From Alphaproteobacteria bacterium (GTDB lineage Bacteria; Pseudomonadota; Alphaproteobacteria; MPNO01; UBA2964), in contig WLWZ01000005.1 of assembly GCA_012103315.1 (NCBI GenBank), positions 1 through 64,000 on the forward strand: a DNA stretch of 64,000 nt. The letters run 5' to 3'. Of the stretch, positions 53,847 to 62,575 are shown piece by piece. Numbering within the stretch: the first letter of the stretch is position 1; each line of letters begins with the position of its first letter. Position numbers and translations under genes: made by a program. The notes beneath the pieces were generated by a model, which worked only from the letters and a program-made list of their open reading frames with translations, had not been told where the DNA came from and did not search any database.

Positions 53847-55787
53847 CTAAACAGCCTTCGCTGCGTCCCGCGCCTTAAACACCTCGTAGATGATCAGAAG
53901 CGCCCCTAACGCTACGCCCAGAATATTTACAGCCGCAGCCTGTTCGAAAATCTCATAAGGCAACATCGCTCCAATGCCCGCAGCAGCAAAGAGGCAACGG
54001 AAGATCGGATTTATCGGCCGCTTGAGATATCCAATAACAGCCAAAGAAGCGTACAACGTACCAACAATCGCAGTTGTCACATTGATCGTGATGTCCTTAG
54101 GGTCACCGATCATAATGAGCGTCGGTGAAAATACGAACAGGAACGGTACGAAATAAGCCGTCCAACCAAACTTCATCGCAACAAATCCCGTCTCCATAGG
54201 GTTTGCCTTGGTCAGCGTTGCGGCGGCAAATGCCGCCAGCGCAATGGGCGGTGTAATCATCGACATCATCCCAAAATACAGAATGAACAGATGGGCGGAC
54301 ATCGGTTCAACGCCCGCTTCAACAATCGCTGGCGCGATCAAGGCAGCCAACAACACGTAAATCGCGAGCGTCGGCATTCCCATTCCGAGGACGATACAAA
54401 TCATCGCGCTGATGAGAAGCAGAACGATAAGGCTCTCACCGGCCATGCCGACCAGCATCTGCGTCAGAGCAAAACCAAGACCTGTTAAATTCAGGATGCC
54501 GATGACGAACCCTGCAGTCGCGGTAATCATCAAAAGCTCGATGACAATCCGGCCCGTGCTGCAGAATATTTCGAACAGGTCTGCGACTTTGAGATATTCA
54601 CCCCGATAGGGTTTGAAGAAAGCAATCAGCAAAGAGGCTGAGGACCAAATCGCTGCGCGCTCTGGCGGCAAATTGAGCTCGAACAATGTGTAGATCAGCA
54701 CGACAAACGGCAGAACGAAATGCCAGCCATCGCGCAATACATCACGAGCTCTTGGCATTTCCAGGTCGATAAATTTGATATCATCACGGGCAGCAATCAG
54801 ATCGACCTGAATGAATACAGCAAAGTAATAAAGAACCGAAGGAACCAAGGCCGCTATGGCAATGTCCGCGTAGGGTATCTCAAGCGTTTCCGCCATCAAG
54901 AAAGCCGCGGCGCCCATGATGGGTGGCATAAACTGACCACCTGTCGAAGCAATGGACTCAATTGCTCCGGCATGTGTTGCCTTATATCCAGCGCGCTGCA
55001 TAAGCGGGATCGTGATGATCCCTGTCGTCACAACGTTAGAGACGGCGGTTCCCGAAACGGTTCCAAATAAGGCGGAGGCAACAACTGAAATCTTTGCGGC
55101 TCCACCTCGCCGACGTCCGACGGTCGCCATGGCAAGGTCGGTAAAGAACTGCCCGCCGCCAGCCTTCATCAAGATTTGTCCCATCAGGATAAACATGATG
55201 ACGATGGTCGTACCGACTTGCAGCGGAATACCAAACAGCGCGTTCGGATTAAAGCCCATGTTAATGGCAAGCTGCCATAGAGCAACCGGCGTGCCCTCTA
55301 AATCTCCCGGGACCAAATGGCCCAGCGGAGCGTAAAGAACAAAAACACCTGCAACGGCGAGCATGACATAGCCCGCCGAGCGCCGCAGACCATCGAGAAC
55401 CAGGATCATTACGATGGCACCGAGGCTAATCGCGAGCGGGGTACTTTCGGCAAGACCGAACTCACGCAAATGCAAAAAATGTACCGAAATATAGAGTAAG
55501 ACGACAAACGATATTGCCGCCAAAACAATATCATACCAAGGCACACGCGCATTCTCTGCACGGTTCACACGGATTTCTATAAAGACAACAGCCAAAGCAA
55601 ATGCCATGACGAAGGCATAATATTGCTCCTGAACAAACGCATAACCAAACCACTCAAGAAAATCGACATTCCAAAGCAGCGCCGCCAAGGTCATAAAGGC
55701 GGCAAGCCCTCGCCAAGTCTTATGCGCCCAAGGCTGCATCGTTTTTTCTTCGCTGTCAGAGGTGTCCCCCGACTCCTCGCCTACCAT
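53847..55787 (-). CDS. TRAP transporter permease, fused 4TM/12TM (TAXI-type)
   Basis: A 646-residue permease of the same class as that at 21605. N-terminal DctQ-like helices are followed by DctM-like ones. Recognisable blocks are FGTVSGTAVSNVVTTG, STGGQFMPPIMGAAAFL, GMGMPTLAIYVLL and MITPPIALAAFAAATL. It imports a solute delivered by the TAXI receptor encoded next to it. The acidic N-terminus (MVGEESGDTSDSEE) is unusual. The substrate is unknown; the neighbouring LLM monooxygenase and alpha/beta hydrolase might use it, but they are separate units. Confidence 0.9.
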   Translation of the reverse strand: MVGEESGDTSDSEEKTMQPWAHKTWRGLAAFMTLAALLWNVDFLEWFGYAFVQEQYYAFVMAFALAVVFIEIRVNRAENARVPWYDIVLAAISFVVLLYISVHFLHLREFGLAESTPLAISLGAIVMILVLDGLRRSAGYVMLAVAGVFVLYAPLGHLVPGDLEGTPVALWQLAINMGFNPNALFGIPLQVGTTIVIMFILMGQILMKAGGGQFFTDLAMATVGRRRGGAAKISVVASALFGTVSGTAVSNVVTTGIITIPLMQRAGYKATHAGAIESIASTGGQFMPPIMGAAAFLMAETLEIPYADIAIAALVPSVLYYFAVFIQVDLIAARDDIKFIDLEMPRARDVLRDGWHFVLPFVVLIYTLFELNLPPERAAIWSSASLLIAFFKPYRGEYLKVADLFEIFCSTGRIVIELLMITATAGFVIGILNLTGLGFALTQMLVGMAGESLIVLLLISAMICIVLGMGMPTLAIYVLLAALIAPAIVEAGVEPMSAHLFILYFGMMSMITPPIALAAFAAATLTKANPMETGFVAMKFGWTAYFVPFLFVFSPTLIMIGDPKDITINVTTAIVGTLYASLAVIGYLKRPINPIFRCLFAAAGIGAMLPYEIFEQAAAVNILGVALGALLIIYEVFKARDAAKAV

Positions 55788-55971
55788 TTATCTTTTCCAA
55801 ACTATTGGCCGCGGACGCCTTTTCTACTGTCGATGAGATAGCAATCAACAGTTGGCCGCAATGAAAATTGTTCTCATGGTGTGTAGGAATTTTAACAATT
55901 TTCAGCTTTGCTACAGAAGACACTTACGATTAGTCTCACGACGATACACTTATAAATGGAGAAAGAGTCAG

Positions 55972-56274
55972 ATGGCCGACCAGAATGAAGCTGTAGAAAC
56001 AACGAACGGCGCAGATGCCCCGAAAACAGAAAATATTTCGCCGGAGGAAGCATCAAAATTGTTAACCACGGGTGCCACAACAATGCAGCAACAATGGCTG
56101 CAAGCGGCGGTAAACATCGCCAAAATCATAAGTAATGGTCAGCCGGTTTCACCAGGTGGATTTGATGATCTTCGCCGGTTGCGCGAGAGTTTTGAAGAAG
56201 TCGAAAGAGCCAATCAGGCAATCAATCGTATCTCTCAAGCGCAGCAAAAAGCCCAAGAAGACGCCAAGAGTTAA
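55972..56274 (+). CDS. Small hypothetical protein
   Basis: The ATG at 55972 is preferred over 55852, since the upstream part looks non-coding and GGAG lies about ten bases upstream. The 100-residue product has no signal or membrane segment. The middle is helical (TTMQQQWLQAAVNIAKIIS) and the end is charged with a coiled-coil feel (LRESFEEVERANQAINRISQAQQKAQEDAKS). Function is unknown. It lies divergent from the TRAP permease gene. Confidence 0.6.
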   Translation: MADQNEAVETTNGADAPKTENISPEEASKLLTTGATTMQQQWLQAAVNIAKIISNGQPVSPGGFDDLRRLRESFEEVERANQAINRISQAQQKAQEDAKS

Positions 56275-56353
56275 AACACCCCATCGTCACGAAGCCGATG
56301 AGTAGCGATTTCATTATTGTAGACCTTAGCGCGCCGTTTGGTGCTGAAAGGTG

Positions 56354-56363
56354 GTCGGCCAAT
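56354..56363 (-). repeat. ATTGGCCGAC repeat copy 1
   Basis: One of four exact copies of this 10-mer within 5.4 kb. It is read on the minus strand here, 10 bases after the stop of the gene at 56373. CGGCCAATTATAG (56356-56368) recurs exactly at 61741-61753. Confidence 0.5.
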
Positions 56364-56372
56364 TATAGTGGA

Positions 56373-57353
56373 CTAGGTATCCAACGTATCCGGTATAAAT
56401 AGTGTTTCTGGTTCATAAAGCTCATCGATCAAACCCTGATCATGGGAGTATTTGATAAAACGAGCGATATTATCGCGGTTTTCCCTGAAACCATTGCGCC
56501 ATGGGTCACCATCAAAAGCCGTTCGTTCTTCCTCATAGTTGTGTCGGCCCCATGCTAAACGCGACCAGTTGGGATCCTCGTAGTATCCTTCCGCTAAATC
56601 GCGCGCATCGTTGAATGTCTTGATAAGGGCCTTCCCGAGATTGGGCATGGCATCTGCGAGATCTTGATGCATCGCGACAATATGCATGATCGGGAAGTCG
56701 CCGTGCTTTTTGTAATAAGCCTGCTCTTCCGCTTTGCTGTCAGCAAACAGATGCCGTGCTTTTGTTTGTCCTGTCGCCACCGAATGCGGGGGATGTGGCA
56801 AAAAGAAAGCATCAATCTCGCCCGCTTCCAACATATGCCCGAGTTGTTCTCGGTCACCAATACGGTCAATTTTTACACCCGGTTTTGCTTCGAACTGCAC
56901 TTTCTCTTCAGAGGTCAGCAGCCAATGAATTTCTTCCCAAGGAACATCGTAGTAAAATTTGAGATCTCCCTTGGCTAAAAGAGACAAGGTCGTCTGGAAA
57001 GCACTAATCGCAACCTTTTTGCCTATGAGGTCTCTTGGGTGCCAAAGGTTTGAATCTGGATGTACCCACATCTGGCTTTGGCTGAAAAGCCGACGCGGAA
57101 ATACAGGTATCGCGGTAAGCGGCATATTACGCCCCTTAGCCATCAAATAGCTCGACATAGAGAATTCGGAGATGTCGAATTCTCTGTTATGGATCATCCG
57201 GCCATGGCGATCACTGCCATCGCGAAAACTCGTCCCCTGACCAACCTGTTTTACATCGAATTCGATGCCGTCAGGTGGAACCGCAGTCCCGTCATAAAAT
57301 GGGAGATGCCGATCATAGCGATCGAGTGCAATTGAAAGTGTTCTGGTAGCCAT
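56373..57353 (-). CDS. 4,5-dihydroxyphthalate decarboxylase-like / periplasmic-binding-fold protein
   Basis: A 326-residue protein without a signal peptide. The opening LSIALDRYDRHLPFYDGTAVPPDGI and EFDISEFSMSSYLMAKGRN, AIPVFPRRLFSQSQMWV and DLIGKKVAISAFQTTLSL match 4,5-dihydroxyphthalate decarboxylases (Pht5/DhpD), which are cytosolic enzymes built on the periplasmic-binding fold. Related solute-binding proteins look similar, but the missing signal favours an enzyme. It is the third gene of an operon with a D-aminoacylase and an FMN dehydrogenase. Decarboxylation of a hydroxylated aromatic acid is the best guess; catalytic residues are not known to me. Confidence 0.75.
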   Translation of the reverse strand: MATRTLSIALDRYDRHLPFYDGTAVPPDGIEFDVKQVGQGTSFRDGSDRHGRMIHNREFDISEFSMSSYLMAKGRNMPLTAIPVFPRRLFSQSQMWVHPDSNLWHPRDLIGKKVAISAFQTTLSLLAKGDLKFYYDVPWEEIHWLLTSEEKVQFEAKPGVKIDRIGDREQLGHMLEAGEIDAFFLPHPPHSVATGQTKARHLFADSKAEEQAYYKKHGDFPIMHIVAMHQDLADAMPNLGKALIKTFNDARDLAEGYYEDPNWSRLAWGRHNYEEERTAFDGDPWRNGFRENRDNIARFIKYSHDQGLIDELYEPETLFIPDTLDT

Positions 57354-57361
57354 CTACGTCA

Positions 57362-59101
57362 TTACTCCGCTGCGGTTGCGAGGGCTGGTCCTACTTGAGG
57401 ACCACGAACGAGTTTTCCCGGTAACGCTCCCGTAGACTCACCGTCGAGATAGGTCGCCACGCCGCCAAGATAGGTTGCTTTATAGCCTTCACCTTTTTGC
57501 ATAAAACGACGGCCACCCATCGGTAAATCGTAGGTCAGATAGGGATAACTCTGACCCAGTTTGTCATAATCGATAATATTAATATCGGCGCGATAACCGG
57601 GAGCCAGCCGTCCGCGATCGTGCAGGCCAATCGCTTCAGCTGTCGCGCTAGTGATCCAGCGAACCAACCAGGGTAAATCAATACGACCTGTTTCACGGTC
57701 CCTGCCCCAATGTGTCAGCACAAAAGTCGGATAGCCCGAATCTGAGATGTGGCCGACATGCGCACCGCCGTCACTAAGACCCAAGCAACTACGTGGATGA
57801 CGGATCATCTCGCTACAAACGTCGAGGTTATAGCCGGCGTAGTTGGTATTCGGAGAGAACAAGAATGCTTTGCCTTCCTTCTCGAGGAGAAGGTCGTAGG
57901 TTAAGTCCAGCGGATCACGGCCTGCCTGCTTCGCCAGATTACGGATTGAACGATCTTTAGAGGGCTCATAGTCCGGCGGATCACCCAACCGGAAGGTGAA
58001 ATCAAAGTTTGTACAGCGATCAATGACGCGCTGGCTGCGATGGATCGGCTTTTCCGACAACAATTTTTCTCGGAAAGACGGATCGCGCATGATTGCCACC
58101 TTTTCTTCCAGTGGTTTGTCAGCAATTTCCTTGTAAGAGGGGTGCAAATAAAAGGCGTGTTGACTCAAACTCAGCCCATACATAGACCCAATTGATCGCG
58201 GCGCAATCTGCGCCCGCATTTCAAGGCCCTCCTCACTAGCCGCATCGATCCCGTGGAGGATATCCCTCCAACCATCGGGATCACGGTGGCGTTGGGTCAC
58301 AGTGATAGATAATGGTCGACCTGATTGCCGCATGATGCGCTGCCACATAGCAATTTCTTCGTGGCGGTCATCAGGGCTAAATTCACCGATCATCTGAATA
58401 ACGCCAGTCCCTGCATCTTTGAGACCCATTGCAATACCTGTCAGCTCTTCTTCGCGCGCTTTAAGTGTCGGGGTTGGGTCGCCCTGCACTGTCATGTGGT
58501 TTAGGGATCGCGATGTCGTAAAGCCAAACCCGCCTGCTTTCATGGCTTCAGCGGCCAGCACTCGCATTGCTGAAATGTCGTCTTCGTTGGCATCTTCCAG
58601 ATGCAAGGCACGTTCTCCCATGACGAATACGCGGAGCGCCGCATGGGGGAGCTGAGCACACAAATCCATATCGTGTTTACGGCGGTCTAGCGCATCAAGG
58701 TATTCCGGAAATGACTCCCAGTCCCATTTCAAACCTTCATGCAGGGCTGACCCGGGAATTTCTTCTACCCCCTCCATCAAATCGATGAGGCTTTGACGAT
58801 CCTGTTCGCGCACTGGCGCGAACCCAACGCCGCAATTTCCGAAGGCAGTCGTCGTCACCCCATGCCAACTGGATGGAACCAACCTTTCTTCCCAGGTTGC
58901 CTGACCATCGTAGTGTGTGTGGATATCGACGAAACCGGGTGTTACCAACATACCTTTGGCATCGACCTCTTCCGTCGCTTTACCTGACACTTGGCCGACG
59001 GCAGCAATCAAGCCGTCTTTGACCGCAACATCGCCTTCAAAAATAACGTCGCCACTACCGTCGGCGATATTGCCGCCCCGGATAATCAGATCATAATCCA
59101 T
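57362..59101 (-). CDS. D-aminoacylase / N-acyl-D-amino-acid amidohydrolase family protein
   Basis: The start at 59101 (MDYDLIIRGG) has GAGG upstream; the longer frame to 59149 is rejected. The 579-residue protein is an amidohydrolase with the metal pair HTH (61-63, HTHYDG), the family Cys in GNCGVGFAP (90), and the conserved catalytic Asp in SDGGAHVG in the C-terminal third. Such enzymes hydrolyse N-acyl-D-amino acids or related amides, and some act on cyclic imides. It sits in an operon with the decarboxylase-like gene 8 bp downstream. Confidence 0.86.
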   Translation of the reverse strand: MDYDLIIRGGNIADGSGDVIFEGDVAVKDGLIAAVGQVSGKATEEVDAKGMLVTPGFVDIHTHYDGQATWEERLVPSSWHGVTTTAFGNCGVGFAPVREQDRQSLIDLMEGVEEIPGSALHEGLKWDWESFPEYLDALDRRKHDMDLCAQLPHAALRVFVMGERALHLEDANEDDISAMRVLAAEAMKAGGFGFTTSRSLNHMTVQGDPTPTLKAREEELTGIAMGLKDAGTGVIQMIGEFSPDDRHEEIAMWQRIMRQSGRPLSITVTQRHRDPDGWRDILHGIDAASEEGLEMRAQIAPRSIGSMYGLSLSQHAFYLHPSYKEIADKPLEEKVAIMRDPSFREKLLSEKPIHRSQRVIDRCTNFDFTFRLGDPPDYEPSKDRSIRNLAKQAGRDPLDLTYDLLLEKEGKAFLFSPNTNYAGYNLDVCSEMIRHPRSCLGLSDGGAHVGHISDSGYPTFVLTHWGRDRETGRIDLPWLVRWITSATAEAIGLHDRGRLAPGYRADINIIDYDKLGQSYPYLTYDLPMGGRRFMQKGEGYKATYLGGVATYLDGESTGALPGKLVRGPQVGPALATAAE

Positions 59102-59137
59102 AGCCTGCCTCGTTCTGTTTATAAGCGGGTTGTTTTT

Positions 59138-59147
59138 ATTGGCCGAC
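59138..59147 (+). repeat. ATTGGCCGAC repeat copy 2
   Basis: Exact copy of the 10-mer in the 119-bp gap between the FMN dehydrogenase and D-aminoacylase genes, in the same orientation as copy 3. Confidence 0.5.
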
Positions 59148-59211
59148 ACCGGGGAAGACCACAGTGCGCTTGGCTAAGACGGTATCATAATTAGAGCGGA
59201 TGCATAAAGAA

Positions 59212-59221
59212 ATTGGCCGAC
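59212..59221 (+). repeat. ATTGGCCGAC repeat copy 3
   Basis: Exact copy of the 10-mer that ends on the first base of the FMN dehydrogenase stop codon (minus strand). Confidence 0.5.
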
Positions 59222-60501
59222 TAATCGATGCCAGCAAAATCATCCAAACTGTATGCGCCAAGATGTCTGACCTTTACAGATCGCAACTCATCAACAGTGT
59301 AGCAACCAAGCTGACCTAACGTCGCGCTGATATCGTCCTTAAACAGATCGATCATGTGTCCGGGGCCGTCGCCGCCCAACGCCCCTAAGCTCCAGAGAAA
59401 CGCTTTACCGGCAAAACCCGCATTGGCACCAAGCGCGATTGCGCGCGCAACATCGACGCCCGAACGCACACCGCTATCAACAATGATCTCCGCCTTGCCG
59501 CCTACCTGTTCAGCAATGGCGGGGAGAGCATCTATCGATGCCGGAAGCGCGTCAATTTGACGACCACCGTGATTTGTCACAACCAGCCCGTCGATCCCTG
59601 CCGCAACAGCGCGTTCGGCATCCGCCGGATGCAATACACCCTTCAACAGAAGCGGTCCTTTCCAGGCATCGCGGTAGCGAGCAATTTCATCCCAAGTAAA
59701 AGCGCCTCCGCCTTCGGTCCTGATAAACTTGGTGGAATCTTCGATGCTGGTTTTACCATTCATGTAGGGCCGCAAGCTTACAAACCGAGGAATGCCATTG
59801 CGCATCATCGAAAACAGCCAATGCGGTGAGGTCATCGCATCCATCCGCAACCGGTTGGTTAGCTTAAACGGCGCCATGATCCCGCTTTTCACTTCACGCG
59901 GTCGGGTCGTCCGCACCGGCGAGTCCCAAGTCAGCATCAACGCGTTAACCCCTGCGGCTTCTGCGCGCTGCACGAGGTCCATGCCGATTTTGTGCTCATT
60001 ATTGGCGAACCGATAAAGCTGCAGCCACAACACATCAGGCGCCAGTTCTGCTGCCTGCTCGATCGTGATCGCAGACAAAACGCCAAGCGTATAAGGAACT
60101 TTGGCCGCCTGAGCCGCCTTGGCAAAATAGGTTTCTGCCCCAGGGAACCCTGTCCCTGGTCCACCAATCGGTGCGATACCAACTGGCGCCGAATAAGGTT
60201 TACCAAATAGCTCAACATCTGTCGGTGGCGGCGACACCACCCGACCATAACGCGGAACCATCTCTATTGAGTCAAAGGCACTCCAGTTTCGGGCAATGCC
60301 AGTGTCTGCCCCAGCGCCACCATCAACATACTCAAAGGCGAAATTGGGCAGACGTTTGCGGGCGTGTGCTCGGAGATCCTGCGCCGTTGGAAACCGCCGC
60401 TTGAGCTTGAGCTGCGCCGGTAAAATCAAACTTGCATCAGCCGCCTTTTTGAGTTGGTCGGTCGCTTCATTTTGCGATGATGTTGATGCTGAATCGGGCA
60501 T
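59221..60501 (-). CDS. FMN-dependent alpha-hydroxy-acid dehydrogenase/oxidase
   Basis: The ATG at 60501 (MPDSAS) is chosen; a GTG frame to 60570 is rejected. The 426-residue protein is of the lactate dehydrogenase/glycolate oxidase family. FAFEYVDGGAG near residue 55 and PVGIAPIGGPG near 106 are typical. Lys287 (LLLKG), the catalytic His311 and Arg314 (NHGGRQIDALP), and Asp342 and Arg346 (DSGVRSG) mark the FMN site. It oxidises an alpha-hydroxy acid to a 2-keto acid. It is the first gene of the operon with D-aminoacylase and decarboxylase-like genes, 119 bp upstream of the former. Confidence 0.9.
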   Translation of the reverse strand: MPDSASTSSQNEATDQLKKAADASLILPAQLKLKRRFPTAQDLRAHARKRLPNFAFEYVDGGAGADTGIARNWSAFDSIEMVPRYGRVVSPPPTDVELFGKPYSAPVGIAPIGGPGTGFPGAETYFAKAAQAAKVPYTLGVLSAITIEQAAELAPDVLWLQLYRFANNEHKIGMDLVQRAEAAGVNALMLTWDSPVRTTRPREVKSGIMAPFKLTNRLRMDAMTSPHWLFSMMRNGIPRFVSLRPYMNGKTSIEDSTKFIRTEGGGAFTWDEIARYRDAWKGPLLLKGVLHPADAERAVAAGIDGLVVTNHGGRQIDALPASIDALPAIAEQVGGKAEIIVDSGVRSGVDVARAIALGANAGFAGKAFLWSLGALGGDGPGHMIDLFKDDISATLGQLGCYTVDELRSVKVRHLGAYSLDDFAGID

Positions 60502-60590
60502 ATTTGTAGACCCCACTATATTGACATTTCTAACATCATAGCAGGTAGGGGCGCTCGGGGCATCTGCCACCGGAATGTTTGGACGAACCG

Positions 60591-61433
60591 TTACTCTGAC
60601 AAAGCGTTTATGACAAACATAGCCTTCACAAAATCACTGGGTTCCGCATTTCCAAAGGAATTGCGAAAGATTTTAATAACGTTGCCTGATTTATAGATAT
60701 AGCCCAGTGCCCAATCCACAAGATTGCGAAATTCCGTATTTCCGCGTGGCATTGCCAGTGCATATGGCTCAACCGAAAAATGACGCTTAGAGAGCTTGAG
60801 CTTGACCAATGATTCACCTGATTTCATCAGCTGCGCCATGAGAATTGCCCGGTCGCCAAAGTAGGCATCGATGTTGCCGGACTTTAATGCACGCAGGCCT
60901 TCCCCATGGTCAGTAACCCGAAAGATACGTGCGTTGAGAGATAACTTCTTCAGGGTCGTTGACAGATCTCGTTCCGTCGTTGTTCCTCCCGTAACGCCAA
61001 TTCTTCTACCGGTTAGCGCCTTAAAACTACGGGGGCCATTCGCCCGATAAAGAACGCTTGCACCGGTAACAAATGTCGTCACAGAAAAATCGACTATCTT
61101 CCGCCGCGACAACGTTTCTGTTGTTGAGCCGCAAAGCAGATCAACTTTGCCTGCCTGAATGGCAGCAAACCTACTTTTCGCAGTGACCGGTACATAGTCG
61201 AGCGTAACCGAACGCCCAAGCCGCTTACCGATCAACGCCGATACGGCACGGCACAGATCGACCGAGTATCCGGCCGCTTCGCCAATTTCATTACGATAAG
61301 AAAATGGTGGCGCGTCGACACGATAACCGACCTTGATTTTCCCGGTATCTTTGATCGATTGGAGAATTGATGAAGCGTTTGCGGATGTCGAAAACAGCAC
61401 AAAAAACAGCGCCGCCAAGCCTATATTCTTCAT
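60591..61433 (-). CDS. Amino-acid ABC transporter solute-binding protein (family 3)
   Basis: A 280-residue exported receptor. The signal peptide LAALFFVLFSTSANA ends near residue 21. The mature start GKIKVGYRVDAPPFSYRNE and GYSVDLCRAVSALIG are typical of family 3 binding proteins, with the ligand-site Arg region near SRFAAIQAGKVDLLCGSTTET. It would capture a polar amino acid in the periplasm. No permease or ATPase gene adjoins it, so it is an orphan receptor or serves a distant system. It is a single leftward gene 89 bp upstream of the FMN dehydrogenase start. Confidence 0.88.
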   Translation of the reverse strand: MKNIGLAALFFVLFSTSANASSILQSIKDTGKIKVGYRVDAPPFSYRNEIGEAAGYSVDLCRAVSALIGKRLGRSVTLDYVPVTAKSRFAAIQAGKVDLLCGSTTETLSRRKIVDFSVTTFVTGASVLYRANGPRSFKALTGRRIGVTGGTTTERDLSTTLKKLSLNARIFRVTDHGEGLRALKSGNIDAYFGDRAILMAQLMKSGESLVKLKLSKRHFSVEPYALAMPRGNTEFRNLVDWALGYIYKSGNVIKIFRNSFGNAEPSDFVKAMFVINALSE

Positions 61434-61534
61434 TAAACGCCCCCCAATGGTCTAGTAACACAATGCGTAATCGATGCCGCTATAACAAGCGTAAGCAAGA
61501 CATATGGGCATTGATGCTGATTTAAAAAAGAGAC

Positions 61535-61624
<90 letters not shown>

Positions 61625-61662
61625 GCCGTGGAGTGGTGTTGTTACACGCTGTATGCAGGGCC

Positions 61663-61691
61663 TATCTAAGACAGGCATATCCCCCTGTCAA
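61663..61691 (-). promoter_or_regulatory. Probable promoter of tRNA-Ser
   Basis: On the minus strand TTGACA (61686-61691) is followed after 17 bases by TAGATA (61663-61668). The -35 box is a full sigma-70 match and the -10 box is weak. The expected start is about 30 bases before the tRNA. The position and spacing are suitable. Confidence 0.55.
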
Positions 61692-61701
61692 CGACGCGGG
61701 A

Positions 61702-61749
61702 GATTTCAGAATAAAAAGACAAGAATTGGCCGACAGAATCCGGCCAATT
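61702..61749 (-). terminator. Probable terminator of the small gene at 61785
   Basis: AATTGGCCG (61724-61732) pairs with CGGCCAATT (61741-61749) around an 8-base loop. Read leftward, the stem is followed by TTCTTGTCTTTTTATT. The stem includes copy 4 of the ATTGGCCGAC repeat. Confidence 0.65.
61725..61734 (+). repeat. ATTGGCCGAC repeat copy 4
   Basis: Exact copy lying in the left arm of the terminator hairpin, which also holds the complementary CGGCCAATT. Confidence 0.5.
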
Positions 61750-61784
61750 ATAGAGTGGGGTGGACTGGCCTAGCCCATCGACCA

Positions 61785-62132
61785 TTAACGATAGGCATCT
61801 TTCATATCATCGAGGGCAGCTGCAACGGATGACGCGTTAGCTCCCTTCTTGTCGCAAGCTTTTTTATAGCCGTCGCGGGTGTCGACAAACTTAATCCAAA
61901 GTTCGGCTTGGCCAACTGCTCCATCTCCGGCACGCCTATTTTGGGCTGCTCCGGCAATTTTTTCATTCACAGCGAGAGCCGATTTCAGCTTTTTTGCGAC
62001 GTCCTGCTCACCAACCGCGTACGCATGGGTGAAGGCCGCTAAAATTTTATCGCTTAGCCTGCGACAAGCTTCCGACCGTTGGCCAGTGGCTGCCATTGCA
62101 TCATCATAGTTAAAATTGTCGAGCGGGCTCAT
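61785..62132 (-). CDS. Small hypothetical cytoplasmic protein
   Basis: A 115-residue protein. AAGGAGG lies six bases before the ATG, so it is well translated. The sequence is helical and charged with no signal: LSDKILAAFTHAYAVGEQD, then LKSALAVNEKIAGAAQNRR, and a Lys-rich KKACDKKG, ending DDMKDAYR. No family is recognised. It is a single gene with its own terminator beyond the stop. Confidence 0.75.
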   Translation of the reverse strand: MSPLDNFNYDDAMAATGQRSEACRRLSDKILAAFTHAYAVGEQDVAKKLKSALAVNEKIAGAAQNRRAGDGAVGQAELWIKFVDTRDGYKKACDKKGANASSVAAALDDMKDAYR

Positions 62133-62287
62133 GGCACCCTCCTTCTAAATTCATCAGTAGGCCGATGATGGCGGCTCCCCGTTTATATTCGGTTAAGCAA
62201 AAACCTCTCCCTGTTAAACCAATTGTTAATCATAACCGGTCGAAAATTTCTCCATAGAGAATTCATTTCACCAAGGGGGGAAACACC

Positions 62288-62509
62288 ATGTCACTTTCCA
62301 AACAGTCGATTGAAAACTTGCTTGATCTGGTCGAAATCAAAATCAGTACGCTACAGGTGCTGGACCGAGAAGACGCACGCGAAATGAAATGTCTAGAAGG
62401 TTGCCGTGATGAACTGGCCGATATGAGGGGTCAAGGCAAGGCTCTACGTCGCCGCGGTCGTCCACGCTCCGCCGCTAATGATGCACAAACAGTGGCAACC
62501 CATCACTAA
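62288..62509 (+). CDS. Small conserved-type hypothetical protein
   Basis: A 73-residue protein preceded by a GGGGGG-rich ribosome site. SIENLLDLVEIKISTLQVLD and DREDAREMKCLEGCRDEL form an amphipathic helical N-terminal half, and the C-terminal end is basic (RRRGRPRSAAND). The pattern resembles small uncharacterised alphaproteobacterial proteins. It is a single gene, divergent from the one at 61785. Function is unknown. Confidence 0.7.
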   Translation: MSLSKQSIENLLDLVEIKISTLQVLDREDAREMKCLEGCRDELADMRGQGKALRRRGRPRSAANDAQTVATHH

Positions 62510-62512
62510 AAG

Positions 62513-62528
62513 GTTTCCGACCGGAAAC
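62513..62528 (-). terminator. Possible hairpin after the GST gene
   Basis: GTTTCC (62513-62518) pairs with GGAAAC (62523-62528) around a 4-base loop. Read leftward it is followed by CTTTTAG. The stem is only 6 bp, so it is a weak candidate. Confidence 0.3.
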
Positions 62529-62575
62529 GCCCGGCACCACATGTAATCTGGATCGGGCCGTGCGGCGTTAGCCAG

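Noticed and set aside
62190..62235. CtrA-type TTAA-N7-TTAA box upstream of 62288
   Set aside because: The visible TTAA pair is separated by eight bases, not seven, and the context is simply AT-rich.
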